A stretch of 64,000 bases of DNA from the NCBI GenBank assembly GCA_003439945.1, contig QVRM01002806.1:921001-985000 (forward strand). Reading direction: 5' to 3'. Source of the DNA: Dermanyssus gallinae. Lineage: Eukaryota; Arthropoda; Arachnida; Mesostigmata; Dermanyssidae. How positions within the stretch are numbered: position 1 is the first letter of the stretch; every line of letters starts with the position of its first letter. A model generated the notes under the pieces. That model saw nothing but the letters and a program-made list of their open reading frames with translations, was not told where the DNA came from and made no database searches. The position numbers and the translations under genes are program-made. Shown piece by piece: positions 52,385-64,000 of the stretch.

Positions 52385-53185
52385 GCGCATAGATTATAGT
52401 TTCAAGTTTTTAAACTCCGCCTAGATTGCTAATTGTGCTAGATGAGCAACGACACTTATTATTTTATTGTACACTCTCTTATATTTTATATAGGATATCA
52501 AGATTTATTTTATGCTACGCGCTATTCCGTAAAGGATTATTCCGGCAATGTGCCTAGCCATTATAGTGAGTATTACGTGCCTGTTTATGTATCTTGAGAT
52601 CCCGACGTTGCTGTCAGCGAATAATAGGCCTAACGATGTGTCAACCTTGCGGACTACCTGCTTGGTCAAAAAAACGGAAACACCCAAGGTTTCGAACGGA
52701 AGAGGGGAGATTCGTAAGGGTAGCCGAGTAATACGTAATTTCTTACTTTTTGGTTTTTCAAAGGTGGGCTGCGTAGCGGAGTACATATTAGGTTTAAAAC
52801 GCGGCCGCCGACAATAAAGGGACTAGAGAGTCGCTGACGGTTGCATCTAACAAAAACTAGCATTTTACCTGGCCGAACGAGTATAGATTCGTATGCTTGT
52901 CGTCCTCCACGTAGAGGCCCGGCGATTTTCAAATACATGGCCTAAGGGCCCCACTAAAGGTCTTCTAGTAGCGGCATGTCCAGCCATCCTGCACTGATGG
53001 TACACGATAGACTATGATGTCTTATGTTTTTAATTTAATTTTTAACTTTAATTATGTTCCTACTATAAATTATTACTGCAACGTCCTTTAAGGCGTTGTG
53101 AGTGCTGACTTATATCAGAGTATATATGTGCGTTAGTGTGTGCACGTTAAACACACTAACGCATGCTGTCTTGCCTAAAATAGCA
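52250..53185. other. Unassigned DNA
   Basis: A TA tract at 52353-52382 and a hairpin at 53129-53163. No coding signature before the LINE fragment. Confidence 0.4.
53129..53163. repeat. Perfect 13-bp hairpin, 9-nt loop
   Basis: TGCGTTAGTGTGT (53129-53141) pairs exactly with 53151-53163. Confidence 0.85.
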
Positions 53186-53441
53186 AGTTTGTATTGTAGG
53201 GTGGCACCCCCCAGCAACTAGAACTTAGAGCCAATGACGCCCTGGCCGAGATTTCCGTCTGGATGAGGGGAGCCGGTTTGACGCTGCACCTACCAAAAGC
53301 GAGGGAGTCATCCTCCTTGGCCCAAGAGGGTGTCCTCTCCCAAAGCTAATCTTGAACGGCCAGGATATTCGGGTGGTTCAATCAGCCCGCTATCTGGGAA
53401 TGTACCTGGACAGAGGCCTGCGAGGAACACCTCATCTCCGC

Positions 53442-53492
53442 TTGGCTGCAGAGAAAGTCACTAAAGTTTGGCTGCAGAGAAAGTCACTAAAG
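53442..53492 (+). repeat. 25-bp tandem duplication in LINE copy A3
   Basis: TTGGCTGCAGAGAAAGTCAC plus TAAAG occurs at 53442-53466 and again at 53468-53492, one base apart. The 26-bp period is not a multiple of three and shifts the RT frame at AAEKVTK. Confidence 0.95.
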
Positions 53493-54337
53493 CCCAGCTG
53501 ATGCCGAATACATTCGGACCGCGAAAATCAACGCGACGGCTTTTTATGTCGGTTGCCGAGTCGATTATGTTATTCGCGGCCCCGGTGTGGCCACTAACCG
53601 CACTTACCCTAACCCGCAACAAGGCGCTGATGCGCAAAACCCAACGCATCGCGGCTTTACGGATTACGATGGCTTACAAGACGGTCAGCACGGCGGCTGT
53701 TTTTGTACTGGCTGGTATGATCCCTTGGAACCTGAAGGCCGACGAACGTCGTCGCTTGTGGGCGGAACCGACAAACAATAAGGAAGAAAAAAGGGGAAAA
53801 ACTTTGATTTCTTGGCAAAATGAATGGGACGTACTGGACGGAGCACCTGGGGCCCGTGTAAAGGCTCTGATTCCGCACATGAAGGCGTGGATTAACCGGC
53901 CCGGCGGCGAGTTGACACACTACGTGACTCAAGTGCTCACAGGACATGGCTTCGAGAGTTACCTCTTTTGAATAGAAGAAACAAATACGCCGCTCTGCAA
54001 GCACTGTGAAGGAATAACGGAGGACACGCCGGAACACACATTATTGCTGTGTCCGGCATGGGCTCCATGACGCAGGGACTTAACCACAGCAAGTGACGGC
54101 AGTCTTAAGAAGCTGACACACCTTCTTATGAACTCACGTGATGACTGGAATCTTATAGCTTGTACAGTTGAACGTATGCACGCCAAAGAAGATAAAAATC
54201 GTTTTTACTTGACAAGGCCCCGTGAGGCACTCCAGGGCAGCTAAGATAAGGACGCTACTATCCCCCCCCCTCAATTGTTTAAAGTATTGCTTGCGCAGTT
54301 CCCAGTTGAGTGTGGGGATGGGGACATGACTGGTTTT

Positions 54338-54362
54338 CAGTGGGTTGGAGCCCCACACTACC
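54338..54362 (+). other. Conserved LINE 3'-UTR stem-loop, second copy
   Basis: CAGTGGGTTGGAGCCCCACA, same hairpin and same surroundings (GACTGGTTTT before, CTACCGGCCC after) as at 9662-9685. Confidence 0.6.
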
Positions 54363-54467
54363 GGCCCACATTTGCACCTGAGCTTTCCTGCCGTGGTGTC
54401 CGTGTGTGTGAACCGCATTTTCCAGTTAGTCCCTCAAATATTCAAGACCGTTAAATTTTGTCAGCTC

Positions 54468-55118
54468 GTTTCCGCCCCCTCCTTCTATTAAGAAAACAAA
54501 TTTTCCTGCTGAGTTGTACTAAACTTCAAAATTCCTACCTAATTTTCGTATACAACCTATGTAAGTATGCAGGCTTTCGCTTTAGATATGGCTGTCGAAA
54601 AAGCTTAGTTGCTCGGCAACTACGTAACGCAGCGCCATCACTTTGGTACGAAGTGAAACTATGGTCGTTAAATATGGGAATATATAATGATGGCTATCAT
54701 TAAATTTAAAAGAGTCACTTAGGCGCAAATTTGTGATCGTAGTAGCAACATTTTACGGTTCTGCACGTGAAAGCTTCAACGTAAGACATAAAAACATATC
54801 AACATGTTGTGACTTTTCTTAACCTGGTTATTTGCCTTTCGTTAGCTTGCGTCTGGTGTCATTCAGATTATGCAGAATTTTCCGCCGAACACGCCGGTAT
54901 GATTGATTCCTTCATGCGTTGACCGTTTCTACCGTAGATCGTGCGCAACTATTGAAGAAAAGAAAAACAGATTAACTTATTTTATAAATTTCATCCTCAC
55001 TGCTAAGCAAGACGTTTTCGCCCCTTCTTCCCTTGGGAAAATATTTGTTTACCTACCACTACTACTTTTTACTAAACTCTAAAGTAAGTACGCACGGTTA
55101 TGGAAAACCCTGCATATA
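54468..55118. mobile_element. Foldback-family element, diverged copy
   Basis: Carries CTGCTGAGTTGTACTAAACT, GTATGCAGGCTTTCGC, GTCGAAAAAGCTTAGTTGCT and CATCACTTTGGTACGAA from the 33.2-33.7 kb unit, and, near its right end, GACGTTTTCGCCCC and CCCTGCATATA. It is more diverged than the copies at 32.8-34.4 kb. Confidence 0.65.
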
Positions 55119-56569
55119 GTTTTTCTAACAGCAAAGGAAATATTCAGGGTTGCAGCTTAATATCGGAACAATGTATTGTAGTTTGCGTATTGCTAATTCA
55201 CTTGTTTGCGCGAGGCCATTTTAGGTGAATTATCTCGTGGTAAAGAGGGATGCGTTCGGAACGAAGCAGCGCGGAGTAATACGACTTTTAGTAGCAGAAT
55301 TATATTGTAATGCCGGCATGTATTGTCGAATCGTCCTTGTTTTCGGCCAGCACTCTTTAGAACAAACGGCTATAAATACATAATTAGGTAAGATTTTTCG
55401 TAAAAGGCGTAGATCACTATTGGATCTACCCAAACCAGGTAAAGCAAACACCGTGGTCGGCACAGGACTTCATCAAACAACAATTTTAATCACCTTACAC
55501 CATGGACATTGAAATCATGGGGACCAGCATTTTAGAAATGCCGATTTGTGTGGTAAATGTATTATATAAATATTCATTCCTTTGTCTATATTTTATTGCC
55601 CATTTTTATTTTCATTTGGACAAACAACTCATATATATATATATATATATATATAAACATGTACTCCCCTTCGGAGCGATTCACCAGCATGAAGCACGCA
55701 TACATTTACTATGATATGCGGGTGTGTCTTTGTGCGTCTATGTGGGACGTCGCGCGGCTGCGACAAAGCCTGGCTGGGCACGGATGACAGCGCGGCAGGT
55801 TGATCTGTCAACTCTCGTCTCTTCTGAAACCTTTTAGGCTTGTTCGAATGCGCATCGGCCGTTCGGGCATTCCAGTTCCGAACTTTTCTGCATGGACTCG
55901 ACGGCGGCCGGTTGGGCTGAGTGAGTCGGCTTAAAGCAAAGCTATTCCGTTCGCCGTATTCTTTACAACTCTACTTATCGGAAAATTATGCAGCAAGCGT
56001 ATGTCCATCTGTCCTGCTCATCTGCATTAATTGTGCACTCATGAAGATTTTATCGGTCCTTAATGCCGCTGAACTTCTAGAAGATTTAGAATAATGTTCT
56101 GCTCATATAGGCATATATTGCATTAGATTAGAGACAGAGCGAAAGAGAGAGAGAGATAGAGAGCGCAAGTGACTGGAATTGTTCAGCTTGAAAATAGACG
56201 AGTGAACCGTACATTGTAAGCCACAGTCCTTGCCCATTTCTGGGTCCGATTGTCGATTCCCATGACAAACAATTCTGGTTTCTACATCTTGCTGAATGTC
56301 TTTTCGTGTGTTTTTCACTGCTTCTGGACAGACGCCCATATTTATTAGAAAATGCTTTTCATCGAAGGTCACGATTCCTTAAAATCTGACAAAACTCGGC
56401 TTGGACACTTTGCATATATTCAAGCATTCGGGTTCATACTTTAAAAGATCATTGAACATGCTGAAATAATCATTTTCTACAAGATTAAGGCGGGCGGGGT
56501 GTTGTGTTTAGTATCGGTCTCGATATTACTAATATCTGTTATACCGATGTGGCTGACTCGATTTATCAT

Positions 56570-56599
56570 CGTACGTATATCGACATCGATATACGTACG
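56570..56599. repeat. Perfect 14-bp inverted repeat, 2-nt spacer
   Basis: CGTACGTATATCGA (56570-56583) pairs exactly with 56586-56599. Confidence 0.85.
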
Positions 56600-57501
56600 G
56601 AATGTGCACTTGCGAAAAAACGAGTTGTTTAATGAGGAAACTGGATACACCAGTGTATTTGGAAAACATCTGCTTTGTCAACGTGTGTCCACCGCCTTTA
56701 AATTGCGAATAGAGAAGAACACGTATTGAGGAAAGTTTGCAAATATCGAAACCCTGCATACCACATTTCCTAGCCTTCACGTTGCATATTTTGACAATTT
56801 ACTATTGCACGCCTAACAGACGTACTTTTAGGACAATGGGCACGCTATGGAATCTTTTTGATTCCAAAACGACGGCGCTTCCCTGATGTGTGCTCCAATA
56901 GTAATTACGGTTTAACAGAGGGGGACATGTGCTGCACGGTAATAGGTGCATACATGCAGAATATAGTTTGTCGTGCTTTATTAAACGTATTACTCCTGTT
57001 ATTGTTAGCAGAACGTTTAATCCTGTTTAATATGCTACATGGTATTTGTTGAACGAGTGATCGCCAACCGTGTTATATACAATCTGGACAAATTGTGAAG
57101 GTTTCAACCGATTTCAACGGCATTAGGCGCGGTAGACGAATGATAAACTGCCAACAGCATCGGCGAGATCGGCGAGAGGTGCAGACAACGGAGTGGGCGA
57201 TATCAACAACGAGAATACAGCGTAGAGAGAAGATGACGGGAAGAGAGTTGACGGGAAGCACGATTCAGGAGCGGCAACGGGGGCTGTGAGCCAGAACCGA
57301 CCGCGTGCCAATCTTCGAAGCGTCAACAAACAACAGGGTGAAGATAACGAGCAGTTCGAACAAACTGCATCAGCTGACGGCGGCCATTTGAACGTCGAAA
57401 TGCGTTCTAGCTAGTCGCTGGTAGTTCGAACTTGATGCTTGGAAGAAAATTAATCAAGTGATTCAATTAGAACAGACAAACGCTGTAGTATTTTAGCTTA
57501 C

Positions 57502-57518
57502 GGGGGGGGGGGGGGGGT
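57502..57518. repeat. Run of 17 G
   Basis: An uninterrupted homopolymer, isolated from any element that I recognise. Confidence 0.95.
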
Positions 57519-58074
57519 GCGGCAATGCGACCGACAGATTGCTTGAGAATTTTCAAACTCTTATCCCTATAATGTAGTCATTCTCCATTCTAGTTTGAAT
57601 TATTGAATAAGGCAAACTGCAAGAAATGTACGATGTGTTGTTGAAGTAACTGCGCCCCCAAATTATTTAGTAAGCGTTGTTTATAAAAGTAATGTCAGAC
57701 TCGTAGTGTGTTTCATGCCGGTCGCGGCTGGATGCGAAGAAGAGTGCAATTTTATCATTATCGCAAACTAACTAGTTCTAGCTATAATTAGAAGAGCCGA
57801 GCACAAGTGCACATTTTAATAAAATTCGCTCTGGTGTCTGCGGTGCAAGACTAAGCTATCTTATTTATTTTGCAAGTGAGATTGCCAGGCGTCTGGGCAT
57901 GCCAGTCCAGTTTTATACTGTTCAAACGTAGGACAGCGGGACGAAGTTTATTTGGGGTCAATTTAACGGCAACGCGGGAACAAAACATATTGTCTCAAAT
58001 GCCCCGTACCAAAAGCCCTGCTATTATTAATTATATCCTCTACCTCAATTGGCTCTCTGATTAGGCCTCTAATA

Positions 58075-58980
58075 GTATTGTATAGTGTTCAAAGCCGAAA
58101 CCTGGCTAGGTGTAGGTGGTAAACATGTAACTGATACAGAACTGTTGTGTGATATTAGGTATTCAGTATTCGGGTGTGACCGTGGCTCCCGGGGAGGTTT
58201 GTGGGTGAATTAAAAACACGATGAAAGTTTGTGAATTAAACCTAGAAAGTGGCACTGAAGCTGTCGCGTTGAACATATATCCTAAATCTGTTTCTGTGCG
58301 TTTCTTTGGTTGTATTCCATGCAATGTATTTCATCAGACTATATTACTACTTGTCTTCCCGGTAGAATGTTGTGTGTTCGTGTCTTCAATCGTTTTAGTC
58401 GTCGTATATGTGTCCTTTTGCGTTTCTCAGGGATTAAGCATTGGTTCACTCTTAATCTATATAAACACATATATAAGATTTTTTTCAGATCTTAAAAACT
58501 TTATTCCCGAATCAAGCATTAATAAGCTTTATGTCAATGATTTAAAACTACCTTCTAACACCTTCTAACACCGCTGACGAACGACAATAACTACAGAGTA
58601 CGATTGAAGCGGCTTCAAAACAGAGTGTACATAACAAAATAACTATATCCGCGCGGAAATGTACAGTTTTGTTTGCATAGCTACACGCATAGGGACGCTA
58701 TCTCTATTTAGAATATTATTAGGGACCTCGGGGTTACTGTAACACCAGATGGATTTAGCACTGATATAATTCACGTAATCTAATACAATAACTAGTCTAA
58801 TAAGTAATAGGTTGTTAATAATAACAAATCATTATAATTTCAACATGGCATTTTAAAATCGTTTGGCTTTTCCTTAAGTTTTGCATGTAGTGAGATTTGG
58901 CAGCGCCTTACTAGGGCAAACAATTGAAGCAAATGAAAATGTACAGAAGAAATTCCTCTGCCATATCTCATTCAGATAAC
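58075..58980 (+). pseudogene. Old CR1-like LINE relic
   Basis: Pieces of an APE-type LINE appear in order across frames: IVFKAETWLGVGGKHVTDTE, YSVFGCDRGSRGG (endonuclease); SQGLSIGSLL and INKLYVNDLKL (RT, with the YADD box decayed to YVND; about 58430-58550); KCTVLF, IRDLGVTVTPDGFSTDII (about 58720-58780); and IEANENVQKKFLCHI (about 58925-58970). Gaps between motifs are shorter than normal, so internal deletions are likely. Function is lost. The family is CR1-like but not the one at 34-37 kb. Confidence 0.65.
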
Positions 58981-58984
58981 ATTG

Positions 58985-60106
58985 CCCCAAATTCCAATGT
59001 GACAAGCCATATTTGGAAACTGCAGTCCGGAGCCGATTGTTGTATGTACAATCGTAAGTTAATCATCAAGCGTAACAAAATATTTTCACAATTGCTCAAA
59101 CAATCCTAGATGCAATAACATGATAATGTTAAAGCAAAATGCCAAGACAAATCGTGTATATGACGTGCTTTCGTAGTGGATGACCGGGATGCTAAAGACT
59201 AAAACTCTAACTGAAAAATGTTTGTGCTGTACACATGTTAACGGACTGTTAGCTGAACAAATGTATATATTATAAATAATGTCCCCCTTGATAAATGTGC
59301 ATTTTAGGTGAATTGAAACGACTTCCCCTTTATCTAAGCGGCCTCGCTGTTGTTTTTCTGTGTTTTCAAACCTAGCAGGTATTCTCTGAGAGAGGGTACG
59401 TTAGATAGAGTAAGAGGGTACGTTTAGTGCACAAAGTTATCACTTTGTGGTGGGCCAGCGACAACTTCCATATAACCCGCACTTTTTTACGCCTGTATAG
59501 CTATTCGTGAACTTTCGTAAAACTACAATTAACTACTACCCCTGATGCCACATTCCGAAATGCTAATTGAGTAAATTTACTAGAATTTTTAAGCAAAATC
59601 TTATAGTACAATAGGTAGACGTTTCATAATGTGTTCGAGGAGGCGGTCTTGACGCGATGGGACGCGAGCGCGCAACGATTGTACAGTACGGGCCATTTGG
59701 GCCCACCCATTTCATTCTCATGTTTTAATATACCTGTAATTCTATCATTGAGGCCTCTACAGAATCTAATCTACAAGACCCCGTTTTTTCGACAGATGAT
59801 CGATACGCCAGAATATTCGCCGCTGCTCGAACAATTCGGGAAACACCCCACTTCCTGAACGCTGCATGCAATAAAACCCTTGACATTTCGTCAGCAATTC
59901 GACAGAATATATTATATTTGATAGCTCGCGTAGTAAACCAATATCCGGCCAGCCACATCAGTATTAAAACTGTTAGTAATTTTGCCGTTACGTAAGATTT
60001 TTTTGCCTACCCCCTCGCTCCTGAAAGCATGGAGAAAGCTTAGATGCATTTTATATTATATTACAGAGTTCATACATATATTTATAAAATACTAACATAC
60101 TACCAA

Positions 60107-60138
<32 letters not shown>

Positions 60139-61249
60139 CGATAATTTATTCAGGTTTTTAGTTGCACATATATTTTCTTGACGCCGGCTCAATTCGGCTA
60201 TGGCAATGAACCAGTTATCGGCGCGGCGTTTTCTCGTTAAATTCCAACTGATATTCTTTGTAGCAAAAACTGCAATGTCTCTCTATCGCCGGTTGACGCA
60301 ACGACTTTGGATCCTAGGTCCGCCAGAAAGCTCGTTGTGATTTTTCCCCATTGGGCCTAATTCCTCGAAGGCGATTGATTGAACGATAAAGTTTTGTTTT
60401 AGTTCACGATATTTTACCAACTTGCTATCTTCAGCAAGGCGAGCAGCTGCTCCGACCTCCCGGCTGGTATGGCGAGCATAGGAAGCGGCCTACGTGCAAG
60501 ACACGGTGACGCCGTACCAAGGCAGCGACTTTCGCTTCATGGAACTATATATATACATATAAACACGCTCCTCAGGCGCCTTGCCTGCCGTGCCTTCAAG
60601 AAGTTAATACATATATTCTGCCTAGTCTCAACCTTCTGTTTAAACAGTAAACTCGAACTGCGATACGACACTTTACTTATTACTACATACTTACACTTTT
60701 TCTCGAAGTTTGCTCCAGCAAGTTACAAAGTTAACGGTATACTACACCGAAAGGCAGTAGCCACGTGCGATCACAGAAGCTAACTATTCATTTGGCGCAG
60801 CCTGGTCGCATCTACTCATTTACATGAACTAATGCTCCCACACGACCCTCACAATGCTGAGTGTTTCAACTATTGTACCGCAAACCAATTTGTAAAATAA
60901 AAACGACATAAAACACTCTCTACAAAAACTGTAAACACACCCTTCAATATTAAAACAGCTGGGTTTTATGCATATGTGATGGTGGTATCCGTGCCAAGTT
61001 ATTTGGCAGATTAGCGAGCGGTTCCTTTGCATGGCTCTTTTTCATTGCTGTGAACAAAAGACCGGACCATCAGTATAGTTCTCAGCTACAAATTTTAAAT
61101 TTCTTCTCTCTCTATAGACTCAATATGAGTCTAGAATATCCGCTGTAAAAGTGTGTCGTTAAGTGCTGGGTCTTCAATAAGTGTTCTTTCTGCGCACATC
61201 TCTAAGGCGAGTGCTGCCGACGCGCATTTTGAAAGTCGCTTAGGGTGCT

Positions 61250-61280
<31 letters not shown>

Positions 61281-62515
61281 ACTTTTACTGAGATCAAGGG
61301 TAAAACCTAAGCCCGGGGTAGCGTCGGCGAACTATAGGGACAACGAAAACAGATACAGTAGGCATGCGTCCGAATAATTAGTATATTTGTGAGTGTTGAC
61401 GCTTCTGAGAAATAAACACTAGTCGGGCACATATGTAGAACAAAAGGAAAAAGCACATTGACAATGTGAGGACACAAATGCCGTAAAAGTTACTGTAGAC
61501 TTACAGTCCATAGTAACTATTACGGCATTTGTGAGCGATTGTCGGCACTCGTAGAAGTGTTAACGTGTAAAACAGGCCTATATGAGCTTTATAAAGACAT
61601 TTATTATAGGAAGTAAATAAAAGTGGCACAAAGGGCTTAGCTAAAAAAACCACAAACATTTCGTATAAAAGCTTCACGCTCGTCAATGAGGAACGTGTTC
61701 AGCAACAGCTAAAAAGGTGCAGATAATCACAAGAAGAAATGCTACAGAGTGCGCATAAATGCTGTTTAAGAACAGCCTTTATTGGCTCCGAAAAAAAAAT
61801 CGTTTTAAGGATAGAATGAATACCATCCCTACGAGAACGGACACACCGGACGACACCAGTAGCTGCAAAATTTCACTGTTCATTTATTTCACTCTCACAC
61901 GTTGTGTAATAAAAAACGTAAATCAGCCTATGTGTATACATTCGTATCATTGACACTAGAATCTGATCACATATTTTATAGTATGCTAGTCGAAACGCCG
62001 TATGTCGTAGCGCCTTCGGTTGTGCCACCTGCCGACCTCGCATGATCGTTTCCTCGGCCTGCCGACCCCTTATAGCTTGTGTGTTATCGACGTCGATTTG
62101 GCCCGCGGTATTTTCGCTGTTCAGTGTTTAAGCCGTTTACTTCGTTGTCGCAGTTCCCCACCCACTCGTGAGCTGTCAACTATTTGCTTCCACGATATCG
62201 GCTCTACCGTCTGTCCCTCGTACTGCTGTCTTTATTTCCTCGCTTGTCTCTGGCGGCAAACCTAACGGCAGTCTCAACAGCACATTCGGTGCCGTTTATT
62301 GTTATGTCTGCTTGCCTTGTTTTATGACGACTGGTAGTTTTAGTTTCTTTAGTGTTTCTACCCATCGATCGTGCTATTCTCATCGGCGCCCGCCTCTCCC
62401 CTCCACCCTTCCGCTCCAAATAATGCTACTTAACTTTTTTGGGCTGATCCTCAGCCAACATTTAACGTCCAAGGGACTGTTTTTGCATTGCTTCGTAAGG
62501 TGAACTAGTCCTTAA
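58985..62515. other. Unassigned DNA with microsatellites
   Basis: TA tracts at 60105-60137 and 61248-61276 and an imperfect inverted repeat at 61473-61533. Short frames have no family signature. Confidence 0.4.
61473..61533. repeat. 22-bp inverted repeat, one mismatch
   Basis: CACAAATGCCGTAA plus AAGTTACT (61473-61494) pairs with 61512-61533. A further small stem, CTGTA/TACAG, lies in the spacer. Confidence 0.8.
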
Positions 62516-62519
62516 ATAC

Positions 62520-62625
62520 AAATGTGCAACGGCAGGGCTCGAACCCGTGCACCTCGTATGTGTATTCTCCGGCAAGGCGAAGCGCACGCGAATGCACCAC
62601 ACTACCGGGCTCGACTAGTAATGCT
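62520..62625 (-). other. tRNA-derived SINE head
   Basis: The minus strand reads GAGCCCGGTAGTGTGGTGCA (A-box-like GGTAGTGTGG) and, after an extended variable part, GGTGCACGGGTTCGAGCCCT (good B-box), ending TTGCACATTTGTATTTAAGG. Box spacing is longer than in a normal tRNA. I call it a SINE or tRNA pseudogene. Confidence 0.55.
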
Positions 62626-62639
62626 ACTAATGCCTGATG

Positions 62640-64000
62640 ATCTTCCCCAGACATCCACGTCCTATTCCTCGACGGCAAAAACACCCTAATGCCCCTTTCT
62701 CGCCGGGTCATACCTCGTCAACGTGTTTGATTGCGTTGTGCATAGTTTAAGCCGCTGTTCTACTACCAATTATTCGGCCTAACTTCTAATCGTGCTTGTT
62801 TCGCGACCGTCTGAAAACCACATTATCGTACAGCTAGACTGCATTGTCGCCAAAATCTCTCCCGTCGTTTGCTCCAAGTCTCTTAGCATCGTTCCCATAA
62901 TCCTCTAGAGCGCGGCCGGTGCGGGCGCTAGTACACTAAAGTACACTCGCTTGGTACTGAATAATCCGCATAAAGTAATGAACGCCGTGAAATATTTCCG
63001 CTCAGCCATTTAAAGCGTGGAGGCGTGCGTTCAGTTTTATGAACCATCTTGCATCCCCTATCGTTACAAATAAATAGCATGGATGCGGCAGTGGAAATAA
63101 TTCCGGTACGATCGCTTCGCTAAGGTTACGCACAATCTGATTTTCAATTTTCTCTTATACTACAAGTGCCGACATTCACTCCGACGTCTCTGTTCGTTTT
63201 ATAACATAGTTCCGCTCGAAAATTCCTAGCTTATATAATAGGATCGAATAGAGTAGAAAACGAAATTTTCCGAACGAGGGGTGGGAGGAGACCAGGGTAC
63301 AGTGAAGCCTGCAAAGCCGGCTTGCTGTGCGATTCCCTGGCTACACGCCGGACAACCATATTATTCATGATTTCATTTCTTGCCAAAGGTATTAGCATTA
63401 TTTGGCTCTTAGGATTTTTCATTCGCACATCAGGGAAGTGGTCAATAGGATTTAAGCTTACAAGCTGTCCTTTGCTTGACCTTACGACCTTATAGAGATA
63501 TGCATTATCCTCAGCTTCTCCTGGACTCGCGTATTCGTGCCCTATGCGTATGACCCTTCAATCGTCCGGGACGTAATTCCACCCTATTGCTGTTTCGCAC
63601 GAATGCTGCCCGTTCACAGTCAATTGTCATTTCTAGCTTGGCTATCGCATACCTCCGGATATTGACTGTCCCGTATCGACTACAGAAGCGGTACATCGAG
63701 CTTTTTACCGTCCCAGTTCTAATTGACACACTTTTTCATCTACCACCGCGATATAATTCCTTTAAGGCCCTGATAGCCTCACTTCTCCTAATGTACAAAG
63801 TGCCCCGCTAAATAACCGAACAAACTATCGTGACCTCCGCTTCCGAATCTATTCCAAACGTCACTGGTGCCCTGTTGACATGGAGCGTGCTAAATAGCTT
63901 CTGGTAAAAAAAGACAATAAGTATATGGCCGTCTCCTGTTTATTGGCGTTCTCCTTTCACGCCAGCTTGTTTCTAGCCGCGCCCTATTTGTCGAGTCGTC
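62640..64000. other. Unassigned DNA to the window end
   Basis: Several short frames on both strands and no recognisable domain, repeat or RNA gene. Confidence 0.4.

Larger units (their letters stand above)
53190..54430 (+). mobile_element. R1-like LINE 3' part (copy A3)
   Basis: Begins in the RT thumb (RANDALAEISVWMRGAGLTL, about 53225) and runs through LMPNTFGPRKSTRR, SVAESIMLFAAPVW, FVLAGMIPWNLKADERRR, LISWQNEWDVL, QVLTGHGFESYLF and the knuckle CKHCEGITEDTPEHTLLLC to a 3' UTR matching that of copy A1 (54330-54425). It is strongly 5'-truncated. The frame is broken by a 26-bp-period tandem duplication at 53442-53492 and by a stop after SYLF (53969-53971). Confidence 0.85.
55120..58070. other. 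Unassigned DNA
   Basis: No supported gene. Contains a TA tract (55630-55654), GA repeats (56130-56165), a hairpin (56570-56599) and a run of 17 G (57502-57518). A 90-codon minus-strand frame at 56103-56372 (FDEKHFLINMGVCPEAVKNT) has coding-like composition but I cannot assign it. Confidence 0.4.

Noticed and set aside
56103..56372. Minus-strand frame FDEKHFLINMGVCPEAV as a transposase
   Set aside because: The DEK-like start recalls a transposase motif, but no second or third catalytic motif or HTH is visible nearby.

Overview
This 64 kb window is eukaryotic (animal) nuclear DNA. It is packed with arthropod-type transposable elements: R1-like and CR1-like LINEs, mariner and mariner-related DNA transposons, tRNA-derived SINEs, foldback elements, and dozens of (TA)n tracts. 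The R1-like clade and the mariner families point to an arthropod. A chelicerate such as a mite or tick is my guess, but nothing in the sequence proves it. I found no convincing host gene, no rRNA, no functional tRNA and no CRISPR array. Nearly all recognisable coding capacity belongs to mobile elements, most of it broken.

Layout. 0-3 kb: unassigned DNA. 3.1-4.6 kb and 6.7-9.75 kb: two broken R1-like LINEs. 9.88-12.11 kb: two inverted copies of a 607/659-bp cassette encoding a BTB/POZ-like protein. One copy sits inside a reverse-transcriptase C-terminal/restriction-like-endonuclease (RLE-like) ORF. 14.3-14.9 kb: a purine-rich minisatellite. 15.6-16.9 kb: two SINE copies. 17.5, 24.3 and 31.95 kb: further fragments of the RLE-like family. 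18.4-20.9 kb: a 5'-truncated LINE ('family B'), with a fragment at 22.9 kb and the full two-ORF copy at 26.6-30.55 kb. 25.6-26.4 kb: an antisense relic of a DD37D transposon. 32.8-34.4 kb: long-TIR foldback elements. 34.4-37.4 kb: a 5'-truncated CR1-like LINE with an intact ORF2. 41.6-42.9 kb: a nearly intact mariner, followed at once by an antisense mariner relic at 42.96-43.7 kb. 45.07-45.31 kb: a foldback element. 51.0-52.2 kb: a DD37D transposon. 53.2-54.4 kb: another R1-like LINE. 58.1-59.0 kb: an old CR1-like relic. The rest is (TA)n-rich unassigned DNA.

Four points stand out. First, the BTB-like cassette has identical fixed ends in both copies and interrupts another repeat's reading frame with almost no loss of target, so it looks like an undescribed mobile unit. 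Second, in both LINE families where the ORF1/ORF2 junction survives, ORF2 is in the same frame as ORF1, separated by one UGA, and has no ATG before its endonuclease domain. The 12 nt starting at that stop, TGACTGAACAGA, are identical in the two families, which suggests stop-codon readthrough or another recoding event. Third, many unrelated loci carry perfect or near-perfect inverted repeats with 0-9-nt spacers, one of them breaking a transposase. This looks like a snap-back (template-switch) mutation signature. Fourth, four fragments of an RT-linked RLE-like protein family recur in the window.

All calls are by eye from translation and pattern recognition. No database search or alignment program was run, and element borders are approximate unless a terminal repeat or a two-copy comparison fixes them.
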